A DNA stretch of 64,000 bases from Paratinospora sagittata (GCA_035771175.1 CM069610.1:19872001-19936000), one strand, 5' to 3'. Shown: positions 10,551 to 21,558, counted from the stretch's first letter. Notes: generated by a model from the letters alone, not told the origin. A program made the numbers and translations.

Positions 10551-10894
10551 AGATGAAGGTTATTTGGTAGACAAATCAAAATTAAAGAGAAACAATTTGT
10601 TAGGCGTAGAGATACCACTCTTAGACCTTATGACCATTGGATGAGCATTAATAGTAGGAGATGCTTCCACAGACTGTGTAGCAGTTAAATCAGTAGCAGC
10701 ATGATCACTTGGATTAGCAATAGAAACTGAAGAAGAATCCGTTCCAACAGGATCAATAGACTGTTGAGGAGCAACATCATCTATACCAGCAGAGGTAGTA
10801 GAAGGATCAGACTAAACAATAAGAGGGGTAGGTGGTAAATGAACCAACACTGGCGAAGAACCAATACACTGTGATTGAGATTGCACACCACGGT
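10551..10894 (-). pseudogene. copia-1 linker between integrase and RT
   Basis: Low-complexity stretch in the position of the variable integrase tail, rich in codons for Ser, Thr, Pro and acidic residues on the minus strand, with stops. It has no independent identity and is assigned from its place between the two domains. Confidence 0.55.
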
Positions 10895-11966
10895 TCAGAA
10901 GTGAAACGGTCGACTGATTTGCAAAAGGAAACATATGTTCCTAAAAAATAACATGTCGAGATATGTAGATCTTCCCATCAACAACCAAGCATTTGTAACC
11001 CTTGTGAGTGGGACTATACCCAATAAAAGTGTAAGGAGTTGATCAAAAATCAAGGTTATGAGAATGATATGGCCTAGCATAAGGAAAACATATGCATCCA
11101 AAAACCTTGAAAAAGAAGTAATTAGGCCTTGTGTTATACAACAGTCCATAAGAACTCTTATTATGAAGAGTATGGGAAGGAAGTCGATTAATCAAGTGAA
11201 CAACACAGGCAAAGGCATCAGACCAAACCTTCAAAGGAATAGAGGCTTGTGCAAGCAATGTCAATCTAAGTTCAACTATATGTTGATGTTTTCTCTAAAC
11301 TATTCCATTTTGTTCAGATGTGCGAGGACAAGAAAGTTTATGAACAATACCATTGGAAGCAAGAAAAAAGGATAAAAATCTAAATTCTCCCCCCGCCCCT
11401 AATCAATTTGTAGAACCTTAAGCTTAGTGTTAAACTATAATTCTGTTTGAGCTTTGAAATGATGAAAACAAGAAGAACCTTCAGACTTTGACTTTAAAAA
11501 ATATATCCAAGTGAAAAGAGAGTAAACATCAACAAAACTCACATAATAGCTAAAACACAAGAGGAGATCACATGGGAGAAGGACCCCAAAGATTAGACTC
11601 AACAAGTTGTAAAGGAGCATTATAAGTGGTAGTCGAGCTAGGAAAGGGAAGTTTATGACTCTTACCTAATTGACAAGCAGTACAAACAAAAGGAATTTTA
11701 TTCATTGAAAAGGGAATGTTACATTGTGTTAGAACATGAGACACAACCTTGGGAGCTGGATGTCTCAATCGTTTATGCCAATTATCAAGAATAGGATACA
11801 AACTACTACTGGAAGACAAAAAATGAGATGCGCATGGAGTAGAACCTGAAACAGAGTGTAAAGAAGATAAATGCCCCTTGACATTATTGGAAGCTTGATC
11901 CTTCACAAGACAAAATTGAGGATGAAATTCAAAGAAAACATTATTATCAAGACAAAACTGAGACAC
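10895..11966 (-). pseudogene. copia-1 GAG-pre-integrase and integrase, frameshifted
   Basis: The first block (11568-11966) shows the copia GAG-pre-integrase module with NWHKRLRHPAPKVV and a CTACQLGKSHKLPF zinc region. The core opens at LVESNLWGPSPM. Relatives carry Asp where Asn stands here before LWGP, so the first catalytic Asp appears lost. The core is then shifted and cut by stops (11435-11570). It recovers at 11043-11264 with the ASIPLKVWSDAFACVVHLINRLPS block and FGCICFPYARPY. An RDD-type linker follows into 10895. Confidence 0.88.
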
Positions 11967-12629
11967 TTATAAGATTTTTGGTAATGCTCGCACATGAAGA
12001 AGATTGTTGAGATGTAACAGTTTAAAAGAGGAAGAAGAATGAGATTGAGAAGGAAAAGAAGATGAGCCAACATGAGATATAGTCAAACCTGCACCATTCC
12101 CCATATGTATCTTGCTGTGACCATAATACTCCGATCCAAAAGTGAGATTGTTCAAATCACCAGTGATATGGTTAGTTGCCCCATAATCTGGATACCAGAA
12201 CTCATTTGCAACCATGTCTGGAGTTGCAAGCATAATAGACATAGGAGAACTTCTAGCCTTGGAGATTGAAGAGATAAAAGAAGCAGCATCAGATGACACA
12301 TTGTGAGAGTTTCCTTGAGATGAGGATGTTCCAGCTCTTCCAAATGAGGCATCAAATCGATAATAACATTTGTGAACTGTATGTCCCTGCTTACCACACA
12401 ATTGACACCTTGTCTTGCCAAATCTACCACGATCGCTTCCTCGACCACCCTGGTTTACATGTCTTCCACCATGAGATTGTGGAAATTGAGAGGAGTTGTT
12501 GGTGGAACTCTTGCCATTCTGATGAGCAAGATGTGTTGACATTAGAGGATCTGATGCGACAACTGTGCTCTGCTGAAGTCTCCTTTTAGATGCAAGCAAG
12601 AGTGCCTGAGCATCACACAGAGTATATGT
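11967..12629 (-). pseudogene. gag: copia-1 gag C terminus and protease with altered active site
   Basis: Reads YTLCDAQALLLASKRR at its upstream end, then a Gly- and Asn-rich stretch and a CCHC knuckle (CQLCGKQGHTVHKC) with correct spacing. The protease follows as FWYPDYGATNHIT. Relatives have DSG here, so Ser is replaced by Tyr next to the catalytic Asp. The gag N terminus is missing because a SINE-like repeat adjoins at 12629. Confidence 0.88.
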
Positions 12630-12918
12630 GTCACACCCCAGTACACAGCACACCGCAGTGTCTAGTACCCCCGGGATGTGATGGGTACCTCATACCGAGC
12701 GTACCCCAGCCGTTATATACCACATAATATTGTCACATCCCAGTACACAACCCGCCTATAGCGTCTAGTACCCCCGGGATCATTTGTGCATACTATTCAT
12801 TCATGAATAGTGCAGGGCCTTTCCCGGAGTCGAACTCGAGACCTCATAAGGTTTAATTTCGAACTCTGAGTAACCACTGAGCCAATGGTTCAGTGGCTAC
12901 TTAGAGTTCGAAATTAAA
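12629..12918 (-). mobile_element. SINE-like repeat with tRNA-like promoter boxes and mirrored head
   Basis: On the minus strand an A-box-like TGGCTCAGTGG (within 12871-12884) is followed 35 bases later by a B-box-like AGTTCGACTCC (12826-12836). This is the internal promoter layout of tRNA-derived SINEs. The body runs to lower coordinates and ends GGTGTGACA at 12629. It holds two related ~106-bp units, each starting TGTCACA on the plus strand (12629 and 12735). The head is mirrored at 12886-12918 (separate entry). It sits in the copia-1 gag. No clear target duplication is seen. Confidence 0.62.
12853..12918. repeat. Near-perfect inverted repeat, ~33-bp arms and no loop
   Basis: The left arm (12853-12885) and right arm (12886-12918) are reverse complements with about four mismatches, meeting at AGCCAATGGTT. 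Each arm contains an A-box-like sequence, TGGCTCAGTGG on the minus strand and TGGTTCAGTGG on the plus strand. It looks like two SINE heads joined head to head. Confidence 0.85.
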
Positions 12919-13664
12919 TACTACTAACATAGGTTACAAATCCTTTGCTCAAATTTGATAACACCTCTCTCGAGTGTAAGAAACCAAATCTATGTTCATT
13001 CAAAGAGTGATCAGCAATTTGAAAGCATTAAACATGAAGAATCGCAAATACACCCAAAAGATTGCTCAAAAACACATAAACAATGATTCAATCACAAGAT
13101 CCAACATAGCTAAATCAAAACTCTAGATTATCTATTTAGTTCATAAACCAATCCATGGATACAAAATAGAAAAGATAAAGAACAAGGAAATGAAACATTG
13201 CAAGAACTTAAGAAATAGAAATTAAAGATGAAAACTCCCTTAAAGATTTTCTTCTTCTTCCTCTTGCAAAACATGCAACTCCTCCAAACTTTCTCCTCTT
13301 CTTTCTTGCTTCCCTTTTTCTCATCCCTTTTTTCAAACCGTAGCCGTCCTTTCTCCCTTCTTTTTTATTGACTCCAAATCATCTTATATGATATCCCTTT
13401 AAGTCTAGAAGAAGTAGAAAAAAATTGCGTCCAATTCCGAGTTGTATAACCCAAGATATCGCAAAAATACAAAACTCGCGCAAAACTGTTTTCGTAACGT
13501 AGCACCGCGGCGCTCAGACTGTGAAATGCACTATTTTGTGAATTTTCTTCATATTTTTTGCACTTTTTCTCCATGGGACTTATTGCGCAATGCCTTCGGA
13601 CTTTTTCACCATCTTTTATGCCTCATTTCATCCCTTTAAAGCTCTTTATTCTCCTAAACCAATA
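12919..13664 (-). repeat. Athila-type LTR fragment (minus orientation)
   Basis: Shares order and wording with the Athila-1 LTR: a CTCTAGATTATCTATTTAGTTCATAAA-like block, a lymph of TTCTTC runs, then a GCGTCCAATTCCGAGTT block at about 13428 matching the one near 16738. It ends with the GCG-rich CACCGCGGCGCTC motif. No terminal TG or CA could be placed, so boundaries are approximate. Confidence 0.5.
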
Positions 13665-14096
13665 GATCTTAATGCATTTTTAATCTATTGGTTGGTGCTC
13701 GAGAGAGGGAATCAATAACTTAAGGATAGATGTTCAAATCGACGGTCGAGAGAGGTATTTGAATGGGTAAGGATTCATGATTTATAAATTTCAGAAATTA
13801 ATTCATTAACACAATTATTAAAGATCATGAGAGACAACTGAGTGAGATCTAAACTCTAGAACTATAAATCCATTGATTTCTCTCCAATTTCCTTTTATTT
13901 TGCATTGTTTCATTTGATTTTGTTTATTTTATATCTCTGCAAGTAAATCATCTCTTTTTATCACCAAGATAAAACCACTAATCATTGTAGTTTTGCGCAT
14001 TTTTAATTGTGAAATTAACCTTCCCTGTGGATACGATAACCTACTCACCATGGTATTATAACTTGATATTCGTACACTTGCGAATATAAAATAACC
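13665..14096 (+). repeat. Athila-type LTR fragment (plus orientation)
   Basis: Ends with CCCTGTGGATACGATAACC, then ATTCGTACACTTGCG, a wording typical of the 3' part of Athila-family LTRs read on the plus strand. It is preceded by CTCGAGAGAGGGAATC and CGAGAGAGG blocks that mirror the CTCTCTCGAG blocks of the minus-orientation LTRs. Confidence 0.5.
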
Positions 14097-14518
14097 ATGA
14101 TCAGCCACAGCGCCATTGCCTGGAGCCACGGCGCCTTTTCTCTTTGTTTTTCCCACCCCCACGGCGCCCAAAACATTCAATGTGGCTTTTTTTTTTCTGT
14201 GGACTTAGCCAATTTTTGCCCCTTTTCGACTTGGGTTCTTCATGCTTCTCTTTTGCATCTTCTTGTACATATTTTCATGATCCAAAACCATGACTAACAC
14301 ATCTAAATACCTACAAAACAAAGTAAATCAAATCAATAACACACCCAAACATAAAATTAATCAAATTATAAACTAATAAACAAAATTAATGCATAAAAAA
14401 CCCAAATTATCCTAAACTAACATATTCATCAAAACTAACATAAGCACATGAAACTAATGCATGAAATGTCCTAAAACACACCTAAAACATTCTCTAAAAC
14501 CTATCTAAATATGCAACT
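14097..14518 (-). repeat. 5' part of an Athila-type LTR (minus orientation)
   Basis: Closely matches 49265-49573, the 5' end of the Athila-2 LTR. Shared blocks are GTGGACTTAGCCAATTTT, ATGACTAACACATCTAAA, AATGCATGAAATGTCCTAAAAC and a final TATCTAAATATGCAACT. It lies beside the plus-oriented piece, so two LTR pieces face in opposite directions. Three GGCGCC-like motifs (14113-14167) sit in the variable part. Confidence 0.65.
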
Positions 14519-14676
14519 ATCACCACTATTAATGTCTTACTTTTAATAATGTGCATTATTATCACTATTAATGTCATTGACACCAAAAATGAAAATGTTA
14601 ATAATGATAATTAAAATAGTGTGCATTGATAATCTATTACAGGCACGTAGAGTCAGGCATACACGTCATCATGATG
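14519..14676. other. Short AT-rich spacer with CACTATTAATGTC repeats
   Basis: CACTATTAATGTC occurs twice (about 14522 and 14564) among related ATTAATAATG strings. Nothing else can be named. The last part may be decayed Tat RNase H sequence. Confidence 0.4.
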
Positions 14677-15006
14677 TCAGATGAGAGAATAAGTCGTTAC
14701 AGTCTGGCTTTTGCAAGATTTGGCGGAAGGGCAGTTTGTGAGGACAATGATGTGATGAGCTTGAAAATATTGGCGGAGTCGTCTTGCAGCCGTTACCAAA
14801 GCTAAGGCCAGTTTCTCTACCTCTGAATATCTCGTCTCGACATCTTGGAAGGCTTTGTTAAAGTAGTATACGAGCCTTTGTATTTCGTCTTCTTCTCTGA
14901 TTAGGGCGGCATTGGTGGCGGAGGGAGATACTATGAGGTAAAGATACAATGGCTCGCTTGCTATAGATTGCAACAACATAGGTGGTCGCCCAAGGTAAGC
15001 CTTCAA
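14677..15006 (-). pseudogene. Tat-like RNase H fragment
   Basis: Matches the RNase H typical of Tat/Retand gypsy elements: LYLIVSPSATNAALIREED, then VYYFNKAFQDVETRYSEVEKLALALVTAARRLRQYFQAH, then IIVLTNCP. Relatives have Asp where this copy has Asn in VLTN, so a catalytic residue may be lost. It begins with a KAYLGRPP block that normally follows RT directly. Confidence 0.88.
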
Positions 15007-15031
15007 TCCATTGAAGGCTCGGTTGCATTTT

Positions 15032-15838
15032 TCAGTTCACTATACTCGTTTCTTCTTTAACATGGCGAAGAACGAGAGACACCCGTCCGTTCAATCTTTG
15101 GATCTCTTTCATGGTTCTTGGGGGTGCCATGTCCAACAAGGCCTTGATCTTTTGTTGGTTCGCCTTGATCTCTTGTTCACTCACCATGAAGCCTAAGAAT
15201 TTCCCCGCGGTAAATCTGAAGACACTCTTTGTTGGGTTCAATTTCATACGATACTTCCTCATGATCTGAAATGCTTCTGATAGGTGGTTGATATGATCAA
15301 TGTCTTGCAAGCTTTTTATAATCATATCATCGATGTACACCTCCATCCTCTTAGCTATTTTATCTGCAAACATCTTGTGTTATGCAGTTGAATCTATCAA
15401 CTAATCAATTCGCTGTAGAGGGAAACTAATTTAAGGATAGGCTTTGTTCAGATCGGTGAAATCTACATAGGTTCGCCATTTGTTATTTGACATTTGTACC
15501 AAGATGACGTTCGCTAACCATTCAGGAAAATGAGCATCTTTGATGAATTCGGCGTCTAATAGTCGATCCACCTCTTCCCGCAATGCTTCAACTCTATCCT
15601 GACTCAACGGTCTTCGCTTTTGTTCCACAAGTCGCTAACTTGGGTAGATGTTGAGCTTCTGACATGCGAGCTCCAGAGGAATTCTCGGCATGTCGCTATG
15701 CGAGCTGGCAAACATATCCAAATTCTGCAACAAGAAACGTACAAGGTTTTGTTTGAACATAGCCTCAGTATGTCTTTCTACTTTGATCGATCGCCCCGGC
15801 TTTTCCGACACCCAAAAACTTGTTACGTGCAAAATCAC
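15032..15838 (-). pseudogene. Tat-like reverse transcriptase fragment with internal deletion
   Basis: Upstream part (15635-15838): FLLQNLDMFASSHSDMPRI, the pre-RT region of Tat elements. A stop separates it from 15431-15628, which carries RPLSQDRVEALREEVDRLL, HFPEWLANVILV and DFTDLNKAYP. The chain then jumps from about LIDSTA to KMFADKIAKRMEVYIDDM. About 50 residues between the DLNKAYP and YIDD blocks, including the palm motif with the first catalytic Asp, are deleted. The YIDD box itself is intact near 15325-15336. Confidence 0.9.
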
Positions 15839-17260
15839 AAGCGTACGGTGTTAAGCTATAATATAGTCCGATAAGATATCGAATATTGTCTTCAGGAATT
15901 ATTGCTACACTAACTATCAAGTTTTAACCCTAATTTTATCTTGAGAATCGAAATCGAATGATTAAGTGAATAACGCAATTAAATAACTAGAAAATAAACC
16001 AAAATAATGCAATGTAGAATAAGATAAATAAATAGAAGAAACTTCTAGAGGTTCAATCTCACCGTTCTCTCAACTATGCATGAATATGGGATTGTCATCA
16101 ACTCAATTCCCTTGTTTATAAATCGAAAACTCTAACGTTACTAACTCCCTCTCTCGAGCACCTGCTAGAACATGCCATTTGAATTATAAGTTTAACTCTT
16201 TCGATGAACACCTAAAACCCTAATAACTCATTAAGATCTATGGTTCTCTTCAATGACTTCAAGGAATATTTCAATCTCCTCTCGGTCTCACGATCACCCA
16301 AGTTATATCTTCCTTGTTTCAACCCCCTCTCGGACACCTATTTCAAGTCTAGAATCATCTAATCCGTGATCAAGGGATTAAGAGTTTTACACCCAGAAAA
16401 ACATAAGTAAACTAGAAACTTTATTGATAATAATCAAAAGAATAAAACCTAAAGCACAGTATCGAGTTTGGATTGATCTACACCTCTAGATAGAGGATTT
16501 AGTTCATGAATAAAGACATGAAAACACTAAATAATGATACGAACATGAATCTCAACAATGAAAACAAGTTAGATTGGTGGAAGAATGGTAAAAAATTTCT
16601 TCTCTGTTTTGAATCGCTTCGCTTTGATCTTCTCCTTCCCCTTCATCTAGCCATCAATATCGTCCTCTACTCTCTTCTCCTCTCAAAACCCTCTCATAAT
16701 TTTCTATTTAAAGTAAGGAGTTCATAGAAACAAACTGTGTCCAATTCGGAGTCCAATTGGCAAAGTTATGACCCAAAAACGACAACTTGCGTAGTTTCCT
16801 AATTGCGCGAGCGCAGCAACGCTCATATTAAGCACCGAAATGCCCAAAACATGCTGATTTTGCATTTTGGGGGTTGGGGTGTAGCGCTGCAACGCTACTA
16901 TTGAACGCTGCAGCGCCCAGAGTGATGCAATATGGCCTTTTTCTTCATTTTTCTTATATCTTTTGTACTCTTTGCACATGCATTTTCATTTAATCTTCTT
17001 GTACTTTGTTTCCATCATCAAAACTCACATTCACATCATCTAAACACCCACAAAAAAATCAAATCTAATTAGTAACACACTTAGATAATCAAATTAACCA
17101 ACTTAAAGAATTAAAAACTGAAATAAAGCATATTATACTAAAATGTGACTAAACTAACAAATAGATCAAAACTAAGATAAACTAACAAAACTAATGCATA
17201 AATTATCCTAAAACTTATCTAAAAGATGCTCTAAAACATATCTAAATATGTAACTTAACA
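15821..17260 (-). repeat. 3' LTR of Athila-1
   Basis: Runs from TGTTACGTGC (plus strand) to ACTTAACA, 1440 bp, and aligns along its length with 21585-22885. The partner is shorter mainly because it lacks the AGCGCTGCAACGCT block seen here at 16880-16920. A TTTAAATAG box on the minus strand near 16701-16712 is a possible TATA box. Confidence 0.88.
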
Positions 17261-17276
17261 AATACCCCCAAAGGGA
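17261..17276 (-). promoter_or_regulatory. Polypurine tract of Athila-1
   Basis: AATACCCCCAAAGGGA on the plus strand, which on the minus strand is a purine run (CCCTTTGGGGGTATT) directly before the LTR start TGTTAAG. This is the plus-strand primer site. Confidence 0.7.
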
Positions 17277-18584
17277 AAACAAAACTAAAATTCAACTAAC
17301 AACTCAATCATCAATCTACCATCGTATTCTCAAACAAATTAAACTTTGATTCAAAATATAACATGCATATCATTATCATGGCCTTTAAGATCACATTGAA
17401 AGATAATAACTCGTCAGAAAATTTCAAGAGTGTTAGAGATGTCTATATTTTCAATCCAACTCCTCACCTAACCTCATTTTTTATTCTCGAACACACGATC
17501 ACATAGTCAAACTCATAAAACCATTCATGAAATTCATAGATATGCAAGCAAGCGTAAAGTGTGAGTGATCTCAAATAAATATATATAAAGTGAATCCCAT
17601 AGGAAAATCTTTCATACCACTCTCCACTAATGTAGATCACATGCCATTTAGAATCAATTCCTAGGTTGTAATGTATGGGCTGGTTCAAAGGTAGGGAAAA
17701 ATTGGAAAAATTTAAGCTCAAAACACCCTAACTCTTTGATCAAGTACAAACATCCACGACATTACATATAGAACCAAAAATCGTATAATGAGTACATATA
17801 TCCCCTTCAAAATTCAAACTTTTCCTTCCATCCTCATCTTAGTCTTGTTTGCTTATTTTCATAGAATGCTACACCCCCAAACTTATTCCTTTTGATCACA
17901 TAGATGTAGCATTTTTATTTTTATTTTTTTTAAACTATCAAACTTTGCAAACTTTCAATATACATTTCTTCATCAGCTTCTTTTCATCCTTTTTTTTTTT
18001 TTTCTTATTCTCCCTTTTTCACCTTCCAAAAGGATAACACTCCAACATACTCAGAAGTGTATAAGATAAATAGGTTGAAAACAAGGAATTTAAACATATA
18101 ATGCTCAAGTGAATTAATGCATAGGTAATCAAAGAAAGATCATAAAGCTCAAAATGGGTGACTAAGGATATAATAAAAAATAAGGTAGGTTATATGGCTC
18201 AAGCTTATCCAAACATGACCTACATCATTTTCCTCATGGCATGTTCTCTAGGATTCTGCCTCAAGTGATAATCAAATTTGTTCTAGGATTTATAGAAATC
18301 TAATTTATATAACTTGCACAAATCTAATCCAAACAAGTCATGATTCCACAAAATCAACCACACTAGACATGTAGAGAATTTCCAACAAAACTAAGTTAAT
18401 AGTCGAATCAAGCACACAAACTTATAAATTACTCTCTACATTCCCCTAGAGTCATGTTCATATATATGTTCTCTTATCATTGGCAATTCAGAAGTTGAAC
18501 AAAAATAGAATCAAATCAGAATTTATAAGATCATAGGATATCCTAACCTAAAACTACCACATCTTCACCATGACAAGTAAAAAA
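17277..18584 (-). other. Non-coding 3' interior of Athila-1
   Basis: AT-rich, no coding frame with a known match. It contains a second purine tract with the wording AAGTTTGGGGGTGT on the minus strand (17871-17883). The stretch 18020-18584 is closely repeated in Athila-2 (38745-39310), so it is element sequence and not host DNA. Confidence 0.7.
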
Positions 18585-18806
18585 TCAAAACTCTCCCCCC
18601 AACCTCAAAACAAGCATTGTCCTCAATGCTTCAAAATAAAAAACATAATCAGAGGATGGATGGATGTAAAAGAAAAAGAGGTTGATAAAATCCCCTTTAA
18701 CCCAAAGGGTTGAAGTCTTCACATAAGCTGGCCATCCTTTCCGTGTAGCTCGCACAAGGATCCCAAAGCTTGATCTAGAACCTGGGAAGTAGATAGCAAA
18801 AGACAT
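18585..18806 (-). other. Short reading frame downstream of the Athila-1 protease
   Basis: A 73-codon minus-strand frame overlapping the conserved hairpin. Athila-2 has related DNA here (39354-39557), but its frame differs, so conservation looks nucleotide-level rather than protein-level. I do not recognise a protein. Upstream of it (18885-18915) lies the GACTTTAAACCAAGCGCTTG...GGGAGGCAACC motif on the minus strand, also present near 39610-39640 and common in this element class. Confidence 0.4.
18591..18628 (-). promoter_or_regulatory. Conserved hairpin and purine tract of Athila-like elements
   Basis: On the minus strand a short stem, CATTG-AGGA-CAATG (18615-18628), is followed after about twelve bases by GGTTGGGGGGAG (18591-18603). 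The same pair is kept in Athila-2 (stem 39338-39351). I know this wording from many plant Athila-type elements. Its function is unknown to me. Confidence 0.6.
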
Positions 18807-18939
18807 GTCATTGGCAAAGGTAAATACTAATCAACTATATAAACCAAATAAATAAATTAAAACATAAAAGAAACCGATGGGTTGCCTCCCAACAAGCGCT
18901 TGGTTTAAAGTCTTTGGCTCGACTATCATCTGCGTTTCT

Positions 18940-19670
18940 TCAAGGCGGATCATCAAGAAGCACGACCTTCACATTCCTTTCTTCTTGGCCCTTAAAATGC
19001 TTTAGCCATTTTTTCTTGACATGAGAAAGAGATTCATTTATCCACTTATGCTCAATCAAGTCACACAACAACTTTTCTTCTTCAACATGAGGTATCAAAT
19101 ATAGGTCCTTCCACACCAAGGGAGGGGGGTCATCTAAATTCTCCACTTTGTCCACATAGTGCTCCAAGGCATTTTTCGGTGTAGGCTTCTCATAAGCCTT
19201 GGTAACACACTCATCAATTACCCCCACAACATCAATCTGGTGGAAAGTATTCTTCTTCTCGGGAGCTTTGGGTGTATTGTAGATCTTAAACATCACTTTG
19301 TCTTCATTAACCCTCAAGGAAAGCTCACCAAACTCCACGTCTATCAATGCTTTCCTCTTAGCAAGGAATGGTCTCCCAAGTATCAAGGGAATGTCTCCAT
19401 CTTCCTCAATATCAAATACCATGAAGTCAACCGAGAAGATGAACTTATCCACTTTCACTAAAACATCTTCAATGATACCCCAAGGATGTTTAAGAGACCG
19501 ATCCGCTAATTGTAAGGAGATAGTAGTAGGCTTCACCTCATCGAGCCCCAATTACCTAAAAATAAATAGTGGCATTAAGTTAATGCTTGCACCTAAATCA
19601 CATAAAACATTATTAAAATTCAAAGTACCAATGATGCAAGGAATAGTAAAACTCCCTGGATCCTTTAGCT
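18940..19670 (-). pseudogene. Athila-1 protease and C-terminal extension
   Basis: Athila-type aspartic protease. The active-site block [13 protein letters not shown] lies at about 19575-19615, just upstream of the long open frame that begins at 19551. Next come ISLQLADRSLKHPWGIIEDVLVKV, VDFMVFDIEEDGDIPLILGRPFLA and ALIDVEFGELSLRV, all classic for this family. A stop (about 19552-19554) cuts between the active site and the rest. The frame ends with KVVLLDDPP at 18940. In full Athila elements RT would follow, but here none does. Confidence 0.88.
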
Positions 19671-19671
19671 T

Positions 19672-21400
19672 TTAAGGTAGTTTCTTTTGTAGTATGGCAC
19701 TACACTCTTCCGTAAGCTTCACTGTCTCATAGTCCTCCAACTTCCTCTTCTTTGACATAACATCCTTCATGAACTTCACATAGTTTGGCAATTGTTCCAG
19801 TGCATCTGCAAAAGGAATGTTACTATGGATTTTCTTAAAAATTTTAAAAAACATGGCGAATTGCTCATCAAGCTTCTTCTTTTGAAACTGTTGAGGAAAA
19901 TGAATAGGAGTTTTGAGAATAGGGGATTATCCAGAAATGTGATAGAACCTGGCCTATAAGGCCTCTCTTTTGTCTTCTCCCCTTAGATGCCTCTTCCTTG
20001 ACTTTACTTGACTTAGCCTCTTCGCTAGGCTCCTCATTCTCTTGACTAGATGGTGGTGGAGATGCAATGTGTTGGCTATTAAAATCAACCCCTTTCACTT
20101 CCTTCCCACTTCTCAAGGTAATGGTGTGGCATTGCTCTTTTGGGTTCACCTCGGTATTACTAGGAAGTGAACCACGTTGTTGGGCATTCACTGTTGATGC
20201 AAGTTGCCCTATTTGAGCTTCCAAGTTCTTTATAGATGCCCTTGTCTCCATCATGAATGAAACCAACATATGTTCCAAGGATGGCTTCTTCTCTTGAACT
20301 TGATTCTAGATGCCCGGTGGAGGTTGCAATTCTAGATGCCCGGTAGAGCTTGCTATGTGTTTCTTGTATTTGCATAGGAGAAATTCTCATGATTTCTAAT
20401 ACCCGAGTGGTATTGATTTGATAGAGGTTGGTTACCCCTATCATTGTTGCACCCCCGGTTGTTTATGAATTGAACTTGCTCCTCTTGTATTTCACTGCCC
20501 GAATATCCCATGTTTATAGTTGTCACATTTTCAATAGAAGTTTGAGCACCTTGAGTAGTAAGTGTAGCAAATTGATGTGATATGCTAGACAATTGAGTAG
20601 ATAAAGATGATATCTGATCGACCTCATGCAAACTGGCTACCTTCTTTACCATATATGTCGTACCCGGAACTTCATAAGTGTTTGTGGCCATATCTTCTAA
20701 CAAAGTAAATGCATCGGTGGCTATTTTTGTTAAGAGTGAACCACCGGCCGCCGCATCAACCAATGTCCATGTGGAGAATATCGCGCCATTATAGAACAAC
20801 TAAATACGTAGCCAATCTTGGAATCCTTGTTGAGGACACTTCCTCAAGAGTTCTTGAAACCTTTCCCATGCCTCATAGAGTAATCCCGCCTCTTGTTGCT
20901 TGAATTGCCCAGTCTCAGCTCTTAGTTGGGAGGTCTTGGCCGGTGAGAAAAAACTTTTGCACCATCTCTTGCCATGTGGCTATGCTTCCGGGTTGCAAAG
21001 ATTGCAACCATGCTCATGCCTTATCCATTAGAGAGAAAGAGAATAACGTCAATCTTACGGTGTCCTCTGTAACACCATTCATCTTGACTGTGTCACGCAT
21101 CTCTAAAAAGGTGGTGATGTGGATAGTAAGATCTTCAATAGGAGATCCACCAAATTGGTGTTGTTGTACCATCGAGATCAATGTCGGTTTCAACTCGAAG
21201 TTGTTCGCATTTATAGGAACACAAACAATGCTTGAATAATTGTCATTGATGATCGGCTTGAAGTAGCCTCTCAAGGTCAACTGATTTTTTTCTTCTGCCA
21301 TTGCCTCAACTTCTACTCTCCTTTCTCTTCGAAGTCTTCCAAGTGGCCTCTCTATCTCGGGGTCAAATGTTATAATTTCGAAGCTTTTTGCCCTCCGCAT
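19672..21400 (-). pseudogene. gag: Athila-1 gag, frameshifted
   Basis: The start at 21400 opens an Athila-type gag. NNFELKPTLISMVQQHQFGGSP and the MRDTVKMNGVTEDTVRLTLFSFSL block lie at 21014-21400. It continues with breaks through a PAKTSQLRAE and ERFQELLRKCPQ block near 20830-20960. Next come the VDQISSLSTQLSSIS region (20353-20799) and METRASIKNLEAQIGQLAS (19868-20278). It ends with PNYVKFMKDVMSKKRKLE and ALTEECSAIL-type wording (19672-19854). At least two frameshifts and several stops separate these pieces. Confidence 0.9.
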
Positions 21401-21558
21401 ATAACTTGGAACATCTACAAGAAAGAAAAGAAGAAAATTTCAAAGTACCAAGTAATAACAAAGAAATAAAACTAAACTAGAAATAAGAAAGTAAAAATAA
21501 AAAATATCGAGACTAAAATCGGAGTTAACTAACATGATATTAGTGCAAACAAGTAACT
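21401..21558 (-). other. Athila-1 leader between PBS and gag
   Basis: A-rich, non-coding. It is the only sequence between the primer-binding site and the gag start. Confidence 0.6.

Larger units (their letters stand above)
9548..12653 (-). mobile_element. copia-1: Ty1/copia pseudo-element, truncated at both ends
   Basis: Minus-strand order gag, protease, integrase, RT, RNase H defines Ty1/copia. Both LTRs are absent. The 3' side stops inside RNase H near 9548, next to the CACTA block. The 5' side stops inside gag near 12629 at a SINE-like repeat. Many stops and an internal deletion make it dead. The 24 bases beyond 12629 that extend the gag frame belong to the inserted repeat. Confidence 0.9.

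Noticed and set aside
12826..12884. Possible tRNA gene on the minus strand (A and B boxes)
   Set aside because: The boxes are there, but no acceptor or anticodon stem can be paired and the sequence continues as a repeat. SINE-like head instead.
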